From Actinobacteria bacterium Ga0077541 (GTDB lineage: Bacteria; Actinomycetota; Thermoleophilia; Miltoncostaeales; Miltoncostaeaceae), in the NCBI GenBank assembly GCA_001464995.1, contig LNEQ01000246.1, forward strand, positions 1-44,192: a stretch of DNA of 44,192 bases, written 5' to 3'. Made by a program: the position numbers and the translations under genes. Below are positions 31,439 through 39,429 of the stretch, in pieces. The notes below the pieces were generated by a model. The model searched no databases, was not told the DNA's origin, and was given only the letters and a program-made list of their open reading frames with translations. Every line of letters starts with the position of its first letter. Within the stretch, counting starts at the first letter, position 1.

Positions 31439-31851
31439 GAGCGCGGCTCGGTGGAGAACGCCTGGAACGTCCCCTGAGCGCACGCGACCATCCCGCCGTC
31501 GGCGTCGCGGGCCTCGGCGGACGCCACGACCAGGCGCCGGCCCTGGTGGAGCACGCGGCCGACCCCGATCAGCTCCCCGGGCATCGCGGGCGCGACGAAG
31601 TTCATCTTCATCTCCACCGTGGCGCAGCCCTGGCCCGCGCCCAGCCGGGCGAGGATGGCGAGGCCCATCGCGGCGTCCAGCAGGCCGGCGACGACGCCCC
31701 CGTGCGCGGTGCCGTACGCCTGGAGGTGGTCGTCGGTCACCGCGATCTCGAGCTGCGCCGAGTCGGGGTCGGCGTGGGTCACCCGCATCCCCACCAGGCC
31801 GTAGTAGCCGCAGGAGTTCCAGGTCTCCAGCAGGTCGGGATCGGGTGTCAT
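31435..31851 (-). CDS. PaaI-family hotdog thioesterase
   Basis: The product has 138 residues. 'AYGTAHGGVVAGLLDAAMGLAI' is the HGG catalytic motif of PaaI-type thioesterases, 'VEMKMNFVAPAMPGELIGVGRVLHQGRRLVVASAEARDADG' completes the hotdog fold. It hydrolyses an acyl- or aryl-CoA, in phenylacetate-type pathways often to rescue CoA from dead-end intermediates. Start and stop overlap both neighbours (ATGA), so the three genes are tightly coupled. Confidence 0.9.
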   Translation of the reverse strand: MTPDPDLLETWNSCGYYGLVGMRVTHADPDSAQLEIAVTDDHLQAYGTAHGGVVAGLLDAAMGLAILARLGAGQGCATVEMKMNFVAPAMPGELIGVGRVLHQGRRLVVASAEARDADGGMVACAQGTFQAFSTEPRS

Positions 31852-33356
31852 GCGCTCTCCTCGGTGACGTGGGCGGCGGACGGCGGCAGCGCCGCGGCGA
31901 CCAGCCGGGCGATCTCGGCGCGATCGGGCTTGCCCGACGCGAGCGCCGGGAGCTCGTCGACGGCGACGATGGCGCGGGGGATCTCGTGGGCCGCCAGCCG
32001 CTCGGTGCATCCGGCGCGCAGGCGCTCGGCGATCCCCGCGGCAGCGCCCGACCGGGTGGTCACCGCGGCGCCGAGGCGGGTCAGGCCCCGGTCGTCCTCG
32101 ACGCCGAGCACGATGGCGTGGGTCACCTCGGGGTCGCGCAGGAGCTCGCCCTGCACGCGCGACGGGGTCACCCACGAGCCGCCCACCTTCACGGCCTCGC
32201 CGATCCGCCCGAGGAAGGTGTGGCTGCCGTCGGGCTCGCGCCGCACGAGGTCACCCGTCCGCAGCCAGCCGTCGTCGAGGGCCCGCGCTGTCGCGGCCGG
32301 GTCGCCGAGGTAGCCGGCCATCACCGAGGCGCCCCTGACCAGGAGCTCGCCGCGGCCGTCGGGCGACTCGTTCACCGGCACGATGCGGAGGCCGAACCCG
32401 GCGACCGGCCAGCCGACCGTGCCCGGCCGGGGGCCGCCGGGCCGGTCCGAGAGGTAGAGGTTGGTGGCCTCCGACGAGCCGAGGCCGTTGACCAGCCGCA
32501 GGCCGAGGTGCTCGCGCACCTCGTGCCACACGCGCGAGGGCAGGTGCTCGCCCGCCGAGACGGCGAGGCGCACGCCGGCGAGCGACTCGGCGGGGATGCG
32601 GTCCTCGGCCGCGTGGCGGGCGACGCGGGCCCACCAGGTGGGGACACCGAAGACGACGTTCACGCCGCCGGTCCGCACCGCGTGCACGAGCGCCTCCGGA
32701 GAGCGGTCCATCCCGTCCACCCACGCGCAGGCCCCCGCGCCGAGCGGGAAGTAGCACGAGTTGCCGAAGCCGTAGCTGGTGGCGAGCGCCGCGACCGACC
32801 ACGTGACGTCGCCGGGGCGGAGCCGCAGCACGTGGTCGCCGTAGGTGCGCAGGCAGGCGCGGATGTCGCCGTGGCGGTGGATGGCCCACTTGGGCGGGCC
32901 CGTCGAGCCCGACGTGAGCAGCAGGTAGCACGGGTCGTCGTCACGGGAGGCGACCGGGCCCGGATCGGCGAGCCCCGCTGCGGCGGCCTCGAGCGCGTCG
33001 GCCGCGACGCCCTCGGCGCCCGCCGCGCCCTTCCCGGAGTCGGAGATCACAAGCCGCGGCTCCGCGCGGGCGACGGCGTCGGCGAGGCGCGCCGGCGCGG
33101 TCAGGGGGCTGACGAGTGCGCACACGGCACCCGCCCGCGCCGCCCCGAGCGTCAGGGCGAGCCACCGGGGGCCGTCGGTGACGGTGATCGCGACCCTGTC
33201 GCCGCGACGCACGCCCGCGTCGGCGAGCGCGGCGGCGGCGCCGCCGGCCCGGCCGGCCAGCTCCGCCAGCGACCACTCGACGTCCGAGGACCGAACCGCG
33301 ACCGTGTCGGCGTGCGCGGGCAGGCGGCTGTCGAGGAGCAGGGAGGAGATGTTCAC
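31848..33356 (-). CDS. AMP-forming acyl/benzoate-CoA ligase
   Basis: The product has 502 residues from GTG 33356. 'CYLLLTSGSTGPPKWAIHRHGDI' is the P-loop (A3), 'VNGLGSSEATNLYLSDRPG' the A5 block, 'DDGWLRTGDLVRREPDG' A7/A8, 'IGEAVKVGGSWVTPSRVQGELLRDP' A8 and 'ELPALASGKPDRAEIARL' the catalytic Lys of A10. 'SYGFGNSCYFPLGAGA' and 'GVPTWWARV' resemble the benzoate-CoA ligase subfamily. Probable role: ATP-dependent activation of an aromatic or related carboxylic acid. No degradation enzyme is adjacent except the SDR and thioesterase, so the acid is not known. Confidence 0.9.
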   Translation of the reverse strand: MNISSLLLDSRLPAHADTVAVRSSDVEWSLAELAGRAGGAAAALADAGVRRGDRVAITVTDGPRWLALTLGAARAGAVCALVSPLTAPARLADAVARAEPRLVISDSGKGAAGAEGVAADALEAAAAGLADPGPVASRDDDPCYLLLTSGSTGPPKWAIHRHGDIRACLRTYGDHVLRLRPGDVTWSVAALATSYGFGNSCYFPLGAGACAWVDGMDRSPEALVHAVRTGGVNVVFGVPTWWARVARHAAEDRIPAESLAGVRLAVSAGEHLPSRVWHEVREHLGLRLVNGLGSSEATNLYLSDRPGGPRPGTVGWPVAGFGLRIVPVNESPDGRGELLVRGASVMAGYLGDPAATARALDDGWLRTGDLVRREPDGSHTFLGRIGEAVKVGGSWVTPSRVQGELLRDPEVTHAIVLGVEDDRGLTRLGAAVTTRSGAAAGIAERLRAGCTERLAAHEIPRAIVAVDELPALASGKPDRAEIARLVAAALPPSAAHVTEESA

Positions 33357-33551
33357 GGGTGTCCGCCCGCGCCTGCCGCGCGGGTGCGGCGTCGCCTCGG
33401 TGCCGGTCGGCGGATGTGGGTCTCCTCTCGGTCGCGCGCGCAGGGGCCGCCGCTCCGGCGAAGGGTCGGTCCCCGCCGGGGCGGCGACATCGGGGGTCGC
33501 CCCGGCGGGTCTGCGGCATTGCCGCAGCGCTCCGCCGCTAGCCTGGAATCG

Positions 33552-34034
33552 GTGAGAGACGACCTCTGGACCCTCGTGCGCTTCCTCCACGTCCTCGGCG
33601 CCAGCGCCTGGGTGGGGGGCATGATCGCCATCGGCGCCGTCGCGGTCCCGGCGGCCCGCGCCGCGGGCGACCGGGACGCCGGGCGCCGGGTGATGACCGC
33701 GGCCGGCCGGAGGTTCGGAGTCCTCGGCCTCGCGGCCTGGGTGGTCATCCTCGTGACGGGGTTCGGCCTGCTCGACCACCGCGGCCTCTCGATCGCCGAC
33801 CTCGGCGACTCCGAGTACGGCAGGAGGATCCTCATCAAGATCCTCCTGCTCCTGGCGATGGGCGTCGTGACCGTGCTCCACGCCCTCTGGCAGGGACCGC
33901 GCGCGCGTCGCCTGGAGGAAGCGGGAGACCTCGAGGGCGCCCGCCGCTGGCGGGTCGTCGGAGCCGTGTTCGACGGCTTCCTCCTGCTCGCAGCACTGGC
34001 GACGCTCTGGCTGGCGGTGTCGCTGGTCCCCTGA
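33552..34034 (+). CDS. CopD/DUF2269-like four-helix membrane protein
   Basis: The product has 160 residues from GTG 33552. 'LVRFLHVLGASAWVGGMIAIGAVAVPAA', 'FGVLGLAAWVVILVTGFGLLDHRG', 'ILIKILLLLAMGVVTVLHALWQGPRARRLEE' and 'VFDGFLLLAALATLWLAVSLVP' are four membrane segments. Conserved His residues ('FLHVLG', 'VLHALWQ') resemble the CopD/DUF2269 families, which have heme- or copper-associated roles. A copper or cytochrome link fits the SCO1 gene 160 bp downstream. Confidence 0.7.
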   Translation: MRDDLWTLVRFLHVLGASAWVGGMIAIGAVAVPAARAAGDRDAGRRVMTAAGRRFGVLGLAAWVVILVTGFGLLDHRGLSIADLGDSEYGRRILIKILLLLAMGVVTVLHALWQGPRARRLEEAGDLEGARRWRVVGAVFDGFLLLAALATLWLAVSLVP

Positions 34035-34074
34035 GGTCCCGCTCGCGCTGCTCTCGGCGTGGCGCCGGGCTCGT

Positions 34075-34093
34075 GGACGGCGGCGCGCCGTCC
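34075..34093 (+). terminator. Hairpin after the CopD-like gene
   Basis: GGACGGCG and CGCCGTCC form a perfect eight-pair stem with a three-base loop, 40 bases after the stop. Confidence 0.5.
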
Positions 34094-34194
34094 GGGGCGC
34101 CGCGGCGCGAGGGCACGGCGGACCCCGTGCGGCACCGTCCCGGCAGCGCCCCGGCTACGGTGGTCCCCCCCGTACCCGAGGATGAGGACCCGGA

Positions 34195-34851
34195 GTGAGA
34201 CGACGTCGCGCGGCCGCCGCCGCGGCCATCGCCTGCATCACCGCCGTCGTCGCCGGTTGCGGAGCAGGGGAGGGCGACGCGACCGCGACGGCGCCCGCCG
34301 CGGCCGCAGGCTCCGCGCACGCCGGTCACGGGGCGGCAACCGGCTTCGAGGGCGGCACGATCTCCCCGGTCCGGCAGGCGCCGCCGCTGCGCCTCGACGA
34401 CATCGACGGCCGGCCGGTCGACATCGCCGGCATGCGGGGCGACCCGGTGCTCGTGACCTTCGTCTATGCGCACTGCCCGGACGTCTGCCCGCTGATCATG
34501 TCCAGCCTCCGGCAGGTGCGCGAGGAGGGCGGCGAAGCGGGGAGGAGGATGAGGGTGATCGCCGTGTCGGTCGACCCGGAGGGCGACAGCCCTTCGGTGG
34601 TGCGGCGGTTCCTGCGCGCCCATCGGGTCGGCGGCTTCGTCGACTACGTCGTCGGCAGCCGTGCGGAGCTGGAGCCGGTCTGGGACGACTGGCAGGTCGC
34701 GCAGGCCGTCCCCCGGGACGACCCGGCGCTGATCGAGCACACCTCGCTGATCTACGGGGTCAACGCCGCGGGCGAGCTCGCGACGGCGTATCCGGTGGGC
34801 TTCGCGCCCGAGGCGGTCTCGCGCGACCTCGCGCTGCTCGCGACGCCGTAG
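34195..34851 (+). CDS. SCO1/SenC family copper-chaperone lipoprotein
   Basis: The product has 218 residues. A lipoprotein signal ends in the lipobox 'VVAGC'. The thioredoxin-like fold shows 'PPLRLDDIDGRPVDIAGMRGDPVLVTFVYAHCPDVCPLIM' with the CxxxC copper site (Cys94 and Cys98), 'VIAVSVDPEGDSP' and the third ligand His182 ('LIEHTSLIYGVN'). All three copper ligands are present. It delivers copper or electrons to the CuA site of cytochrome c oxidase outside the membrane. The GTG at 34195 follows GAGGACCCGGA. It precedes the Tim44-like gene by 10 bases. Confidence 0.95.
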   Translation: MRRRRAAAAAAIACITAVVAGCGAGEGDATATAPAAAAGSAHAGHGAATGFEGGTISPVRQAPPLRLDDIDGRPVDIAGMRGDPVLVTFVYAHCPDVCPLIMSSLRQVREEGGEAGRRMRVIAVSVDPEGDSPSVVRRFLRAHRVGGFVDYVVGSRAELEPVWDDWQVAQAVPRDDPALIEHTSLIYGVNAAGELATAYPVGFAPEAVSRDLALLATP

Positions 34852-34861
34852 CATCAGGGGC

Positions 34862-36259
34862 GTGCGCGTCTGCTCCTGTCACCCGGTCCGCCTCGCCCTG
34901 ATCGCCGTCGCCGGGCTCGCTGTCCAGGCTGCCACCGCGTTCGCGGCGGCCGGCGGGGGGAGCGGGGGCTTCGGCGGGGGCGGTGGCGGGGGCGGTGGCG
35001 GCGGCAGCGGCGGCTTCGGCGGCGGATCGGGCGGGAGCGGGGAGGGCGGCAGCATCGGCCTCATCCCCACGATCGCCATCTTCGGGGGCGTCGCCGCGGT
35101 GATCGTCTTCAGCGTCGCCCAGCAGAAGCGCAACGCCACCTGGAGCCGGGCCTACGCGAGCACGCGCGACCGGCTGACCGCCGCGCGGCGGCGCGCCCGC
35201 ACGCAGGAGGTCGAGGGCACCGCGGTGATCGCCGCCGCCGACGACCCCGCCTTCGCCGCCGACCGCGTGCGGCGGGAGGCGGCCGATCTGTTCGCGGCGA
35301 TCCAGGCGGCCTGGGACCGCGACGACCGCGACGCCCTCGCGACGATGGTCGGGCCCGACCTGATGACCGAGTGGCGCCTGCGCCTGGAGGACTTCGCGCG
35401 CAAGGGATGGCGCAACCACGTCACGGTGCGCTCCAGCGAGATCGAGTACGTGGGCATCACCAACCGGGCCGGGGATCCGGAGGACCGCGTCGTGGTCCGG
35501 GTCTCCGCGCTCCTCGACGATCTCGTGATCGACCGCTCCGGCGAGCGGATCCACCACGACGGCAACACGTCCGGCGAGACCCACCTGCGCGAGTACTGGA
35601 CCCTCGGCAAGCGCGACGGGCGCTGGACGCTCCTGTCGATCGAGCAGGATGAGGAGGGCGCCCACCAGCTCGAGGCGCCGCTCGAGGCCGACCCGGCCGA
35701 GGACGCCCGTCTCACCGACCGGGTCCGCGTGGAGGCGGCGGTCGCCGATGCCCTCCCCGCGGGGGTGCACCCCTCCGAGGTCGACGACGACGACGCCCGC
35801 AGCGCGGAGGCCAAGGCGCGCGACCTCGCCGTCGCGGACGCCCGCTTCGACCCCGACATCATCGAGGCGGCCGTCCGGCGCGCGGTGGCCGCGTGGGCGG
35901 AGGCCGTCGACGGCGACGACGCCGCCTTCGCCCACCTGGCGCACCCCGGCCTCCTGCAGGAGCTTCTCCATCCGCCCTCCCCCGGACGGAGCCTGCGGCT
36001 GGTGCTGCGCGCTCCCGAGGTCACCTCGGTCGTCCTGACGGCCCTCGACACCGACGCGACGCCGGCGACGGCCACGGTGCGCATGGGCCTGAGGGGCGTG
36101 CGCTACGTCGAGGATCGCAACACGCTCGACACGGTCGCCGGGTCCAAGGACCGGGCGACGCGCTTCGACGGCACGTGGACGCTGGCTCTCGACGGACCCC
36201 CCGACGCCCCGTGGAGGGTCAGCGCCGTGCGCGACGACCCTCCTCCGGCCGCGGCCTGA
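34862..36259 (+). CDS. Tim44-like domain protein with Gly-rich N-terminus
   Basis: The product has 465 residues. After a signal/membrane segment ('LALIAVAGLAVQAATAFAAA') comes a Gly/Ser-rich linker (about residues 30-65), a second membrane helix ('GLIPTIAIFGGVAAVIVFSVA') and a Tim44-type region: 'DLFAAIQAAWDRDDRDALATMVGPDLMTEWRLRLEDFARKGWRN', 'LREYWTLGKRDGRWTLLSIEQDEEG'. A second similar helical-beta half follows ('IEAAVRRAVAAWAEAVDGDDAAFAHLAHPGLLQELL'). The fold resembles NTF2/Tim44 lipid- or protein-binding domains. Function in bacteria is unknown. The GTG at 34862 lies 10 bases after the SCO1 stop, so it is probably in the same transcript. Confidence 0.85.
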   Translation: MRVCSCHPVRLALIAVAGLAVQAATAFAAAGGGSGGFGGGGGGGGGGGSGGFGGGSGGSGEGGSIGLIPTIAIFGGVAAVIVFSVAQQKRNATWSRAYASTRDRLTAARRRARTQEVEGTAVIAAADDPAFAADRVRREAADLFAAIQAAWDRDDRDALATMVGPDLMTEWRLRLEDFARKGWRNHVTVRSSEIEYVGITNRAGDPEDRVVVRVSALLDDLVIDRSGERIHHDGNTSGETHLREYWTLGKRDGRWTLLSIEQDEEGAHQLEAPLEADPAEDARLTDRVRVEAAVADALPAGVHPSEVDDDDARSAEAKARDLAVADARFDPDIIEAAVRRAVAAWAEAVDGDDAAFAHLAHPGLLQELLHPPSPGRSLRLVLRAPEVTSVVLTALDTDATPATATVRMGLRGVRYVEDRNTLDTVAGSKDRATRFDGTWTLALDGPPDAPWRVSAVRDDPPPAAA

Positions 36260-36267
36260 GGGCGGGC

Positions 36268-37257
36268 GTGCGCGCGGTGCTGATCGATGCGCCGGGCGTG
36301 CTGCGCACGGCGGAGATCCCGGATCCCGAGCCCGGACCCGGGCAGGTGCTGGTGCGCGTCCACGCGTGCGGGGTGTGCCGCACCGATCTGCACCTGCTCG
36401 ACGGGGAGGTGGGGATCCCCCGCCCGCCGGTCGTGCCCGGCCATCAGATCGTCGGCACGGTGCTGGCCGCCGGGCCCGCGGCCGGCGATCACGATGCCCC
36501 CCCGCCGGGCGCCCGCGTCGGCATCCCCTGGCTCGGCTGGACCTGCGGCTCCTGCCGCTTCTGCCGGGAGGGGCGGGAGAACCTCTGCGACCGGGCGCGC
36601 TTCACGGGGCGCGACATCGACGGCGGCTTCGCCGAGCTCGCCGTCGCCGACGCCCGGTTCTGCTTCCCTCTGCCCGAGGGCTACTCGGATCTGCAGGTCG
36701 CGCCGCTGCTCTGCGCCGGCCTGATCGGCCACCGGGCGCTCCGCATGACCGGCGACGCCGTGCGCCTGGGCCTCTACGGCTTCGGCGCCGCGGCGCACGT
36801 GATCGCGCAGGTGGCGGCGTTCGAGGGGCGGCGGGTGTTCGCCTTCAGCCGCCCCGGTGACGAGGCGGCGCAGGAGCTGGCCCGCCGCCTCGGCGCCGAA
36901 TGGGCCGGCGGCTCCGACCGGCCGGCGCCGGAGGAGCTCGACGCCGCGATCATCTTCGCCCCGGCGGGCGAGCTCGTGCCCCTCGCGCTGCGCGCCGTCG
37001 GCCGGGGAGGCGTCGTCGTCTGCGCCGGCATCCACATGTCCGACATCCCGGGCTTCCCCTACGCGGACCTCTGGGGCGAGCGCACCATCCGCTCGGTCGC
37101 GAACCTCACCCGCGCCGATGCGCGCGAGTTCCTCGCGCTCGCGCCGCGCGTGCCGGTGCGCACCGAGACCCACCCGTACCCCCTCGCCGAGGCGGGGAGG
37201 GCGCTCGACGACCTGCGCGCGGGGCGATTCACCGGCGCGGCCGTGCTGCTGCCCTGA
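36268..37257 (+). CDS. Zinc-dependent alcohol dehydrogenase
   Basis: The product has 329 residues from GTG 36268 (GAGGGCGGGC before it). 'ACGVCRTDLHLLDGE' gives the catalytic zinc Cys, 'PGHQIVG' the His, 'CGSCRFCREGRENLC' the four structural-zinc cysteines, and 'GLYGFGAAAHVIAQVA' the NAD(P) loop. 'GGVVVCAGIHMSDIPGFPYADLWGERTIRSVANLTRADAREFL' is characteristic of the AdhP-like 'zinc-binding alcohol dehydrogenase' subfamily. It oxidises alcohols or reduces aldehydes. The gene ends 13 bases before the palindromic element. Confidence 0.92.
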   Translation: MRAVLIDAPGVLRTAEIPDPEPGPGQVLVRVHACGVCRTDLHLLDGEVGIPRPPVVPGHQIVGTVLAAGPAAGDHDAPPPGARVGIPWLGWTCGSCRFCREGRENLCDRARFTGRDIDGGFAELAVADARFCFPLPEGYSDLQVAPLLCAGLIGHRALRMTGDAVRLGLYGFGAAAHVIAQVAAFEGRRVFAFSRPGDEAAQELARRLGAEWAGGSDRPAPEELDAAIIFAPAGELVPLALRAVGRGGVVVCAGIHMSDIPGFPYADLWGERTIRSVANLTRADAREFLALAPRVPVRTETHPYPLAEAGRALDDLRAGRFTGAAVLLP

Positions 37258-37270
37258 CCCGCGGGGCCTA

Positions 37271-37450
37271 GTGTCCTGATTCAGAAGTTGGCGAGCAGTT
37301 CCCGAGCGAATCTCCCGCGAGGCAAGGACGCAGATCAGCCCCGATATCGGGAATACCGGGGCTGCCGAGGACGCCGCCTCGCGATGAGACCCCGGCCGGC
37401 CGGGGGCCGGCAAAGCCGGGAAGAGCCACCGAACTTCCGAATCGGGACAC
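37271..37450. mobile_element. 180-bp MITE-like element with TA target duplication, inserted in a stop codon
   Basis: The ends GTGTCCTGATTCAGAAGTT (left) and its 17-of-19 complement (right) are terminal inverted repeats. The dinucleotide TA occurs directly outside both ends (37269-37270 and 37451-37452), typical of Tc1/mariner-IS630 elements. Nested inside are perfect inverted pairs CGCGAGGC/GCCTCGCG (37316-37323, 37376-37383) and CAGCCCCG/CGGGGCTG (37336-37343, 37357-37364), so the RNA would fold into a branched structure. There is no open frame. The insertion site, CTAG, is the TAG stop codon of the following minus-strand gene, which remains a TAG on both sides. Confidence 0.7.
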
Positions 37451-38460
37451 TAGGGCGGGGTGGGGGAGCCGGTCCCGGCGACCGCGAGCGGCAGCTCGGG
37501 CACCAGCAGCGGCTCGGTCACCACACTGCCGCGGCGGAAGACCAGGCGCGGGCCGAGCCAGGCGAGCGCGAGGGCGCCCAACGCGAGCGAGCAGGCGAGC
37601 GCCGTCGCCTGGATCGCGACGCTGAACGCCAGTGCCGTGCCCGTGGGGACGCCGAACGCCAGCACGAGGGCCGGGATCAGGAGCAGCTCGCGAGTGCCGG
37701 CCCCGCCCGGGGCGGCGGGGACGATCCCGGCCAGCACGGTCACCGCGAAGGCGAGGGCGGCGGCCTGGGGCGGCGCGCCGACGGCCGCCAGGAGGGCGGC
37801 GAGGCTGAGGATGCGGAGGATCAGGGCGATCGCACCGAGGATCGCGGCCGAGCGGGCCGCCCCGGTGTCGCGCAGCACGCCGGCGCCCTCGCCGAGGCGG
37901 GCGGCGACGCCCCGCAGGCGTGCGGGAAGCAGGCGCACGATCCGCGCGGCCGCGCCCATCCGCCACGCCACCGCGACGGCGGCGATCGCGGCCATCGCGC
38001 CGACGGCCGTCCAGCGCATGTGACCGGCCGGCCCGGGCAGCGGGGAGGCGACGGCGATCGTCAGGACGGCCGCGCTGGCCAGCACGGCGTCGATCGCCTT
38101 GTAGCCGGCGATGCTGCCGGTGATGCGCCAGCCGCCCGCCTCGGCGCCCACCGGGTGGCGGCGCACGAGCCCCACCCGGACGGCCTCGCCGAGGCTCGCG
38201 GGCAGCAGCTCGCAGGACGCGCGGGAGATCCAGTGCAGGCCGAGCGTCGTGGGCAGCGGGATGCCGCGCACGCCGCCGGCCTCATGACACACGGCCCACA
38301 TCACGCCGGAGATGGTCTGGGCCAGCGCGTAGAGCAGGATCCCGAGGACGAGCATCTGCGGATCGGCCCCTCCGAGGGCTGCGATCGCCGACGCCGTATC
38401 GACCTGCGTCAGGCCCACGAGGGCCACGGCGGCAAGCATGAGGCCCAGGAGCGCGGCCAC
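37450..38460 (-). CDS. LPG-synthase-like (UPF0104/AglD) membrane protein
   Basis: The protein has about eight membrane segments with the motifs of the lysylphosphatidylglycerol synthase/flippase TM family: 'AQTISGVMWAVCHEAGG', 'LPTTLGLHWISRASCELLPASLGEAVRVGLVRR' and 'VLAGIVPAAPGGAGTRELLLIPALVLAFGVPTGTALAFSV' with the PGGxGxxE-type block. Such proteins move or modify membrane lipids or polyprenyl-linked sugars. The start is uncertain: the GTG at 38460 is the first standard start codon before the first helix, yet frame stays open upstream and no ribosome site is visible. Its TAG stop lies at the edge of the MITE-like element. It is divergent from the PAP2 gene. Confidence 0.8.
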   Translation of the reverse strand: MAALLGLMLAAVALVGLTQVDTASAIAALGGADPQMLVLGILLYALAQTISGVMWAVCHEAGGVRGIPLPTTLGLHWISRASCELLPASLGEAVRVGLVRRHPVGAEAGGWRITGSIAGYKAIDAVLASAAVLTIAVASPLPGPAGHMRWTAVGAMAAIAAVAVAWRMGAAARIVRLLPARLRGVAARLGEGAGVLRDTGAARSAAILGAIALILRILSLAALLAAVGAPPQAAALAFAVTVLAGIVPAAPGGAGTRELLLIPALVLAFGVPTGTALAFSVAIQATALACSLALGALALAWLGPRLVFRRGSVVTEPLLVPELPLAVAGTGSPTPP

Positions 38461-38643
38461 GACGGAGCGCGGGCCGCGGCGTCGTCGGGCGGCGACGGCG
38501 CTGAGGGGGGTGGGTGCGGTCAGGAGCGAGGTGGGCGTCTGCCCGCCAACGACGGTACCACCCGGGCCGACGGACGTCCCCGGAACCGGGCCGATCTCGC
38601 CCGCGGTGTTGCGGTCGGCGACACATGGGTAAACGATCAGTGG

Positions 38644-39429
38644 ATGAAGGACACCGGCCGCCGACGGATCGCACCCCTTCGCGGCGTCCGCGTGCCCCCG
38701 CCCGACGCCCCCCTCGTGGGCTGGCGTCCCCTGATGGTGCAGGTGGTGCTGTTCGTCGGCGCCGCGATCTCGTACTTCGCGGTGCGCGACCTCACCGAGG
38801 GATCCCGGGCCGCCGCCGACGCCAACGCCGACCGCATCGTCTCGCTGCAGCGCAGGCTCGGGATCGACCTGGAGACCACCCTCCAGGGGCTGATCATCGA
38901 TCACGACCTCCTGATCGACCTGGCCAACTGGATCTACATCTACGGTCACTGGCCACTTATCGGCATCACCCTGGTCATGCTGTTCCTCCGCGCCCCCGCC
39001 GAATACCGGATCTTGAGGAACGCCATGTTCATCTCGGGCGGGATCGGGCTCGTCATCTTCGCCATGTACCCGGTGGCGCCCCCGCGATTCGGCGCGCTGG
39101 AGGTCTTCGACACGGTCACCAACCGCTCCGACTCGTACCGCACGCTGCAGCCGCCGGGGCTCATCAACCGGTACGCCGCGATGCCGAGCCTGCACTTCGG
39201 CTGGAACCTGCTCGTGGGCATCGTGGTCTGGAGGGTCACCTCGAGCCGCCTGCTGAAGGCGGCGGCCGTGGTCGTGCCCGTCGCCATGGCCTTCGCGGTG
39301 GTGGTGACCGGCAACCACTACGTGGCGGACGTCGTCGCGGGCGGCGCCCTCGCGCTGGTGGGGCTCGCGTGTGCGCTGCTGATCGCCTCGGCGCCCGCGA
39401 CCGCGCGCTCGGACCGGGTGGGGACCTGA
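38644..39429 (+). CDS. PAP2-type membrane phosphatase (Aur1/Ipt1-like)
   Basis: The product has 261 residues. Six membrane segments frame 'RYAAMPSLHFGWNLLVGIVVW' (the PSxH motif) and 'VVVTGNHYVADVVAGGALALVG' (the SRxxxxxHxxxD-type block, His and Asp present). 'LIDLANWIYIYGHWPLIGITLVMLFLRAPAEYRILRNAMF' is characteristic of the inositolphosphotransferase/PAP2_3 family. It probably transfers or removes phosphate from a lipid. The ribosome site before ATG 38644 is poor. Its stop overlaps the CTG-start glycerophosphodiesterase. Confidence 0.85.
   Translation: MKDTGRRRIAPLRGVRVPPPDAPLVGWRPLMVQVVLFVGAAISYFAVRDLTEGSRAAADANADRIVSLQRRLGIDLETTLQGLIIDHDLLIDLANWIYIYGHWPLIGITLVMLFLRAPAEYRILRNAMFISGGIGLVIFAMYPVAPPRFGALEVFDTVTNRSDSYRTLQPPGLINRYAAMPSLHFGWNLLVGIVVWRVTSSRLLKAAAVVVPVAMAFAVVVTGNHYVADVVAGGALALVGLACALLIASAPATARSDRVGT

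Noticed and set aside
37271-37450. tRNA or riboswitch in the 37.3-kb palindromic element
   Set aside because: No cloverleaf, anticodon arm or known aptamer pattern was found; the inverted ends and TA flanks fit a mobile element better.
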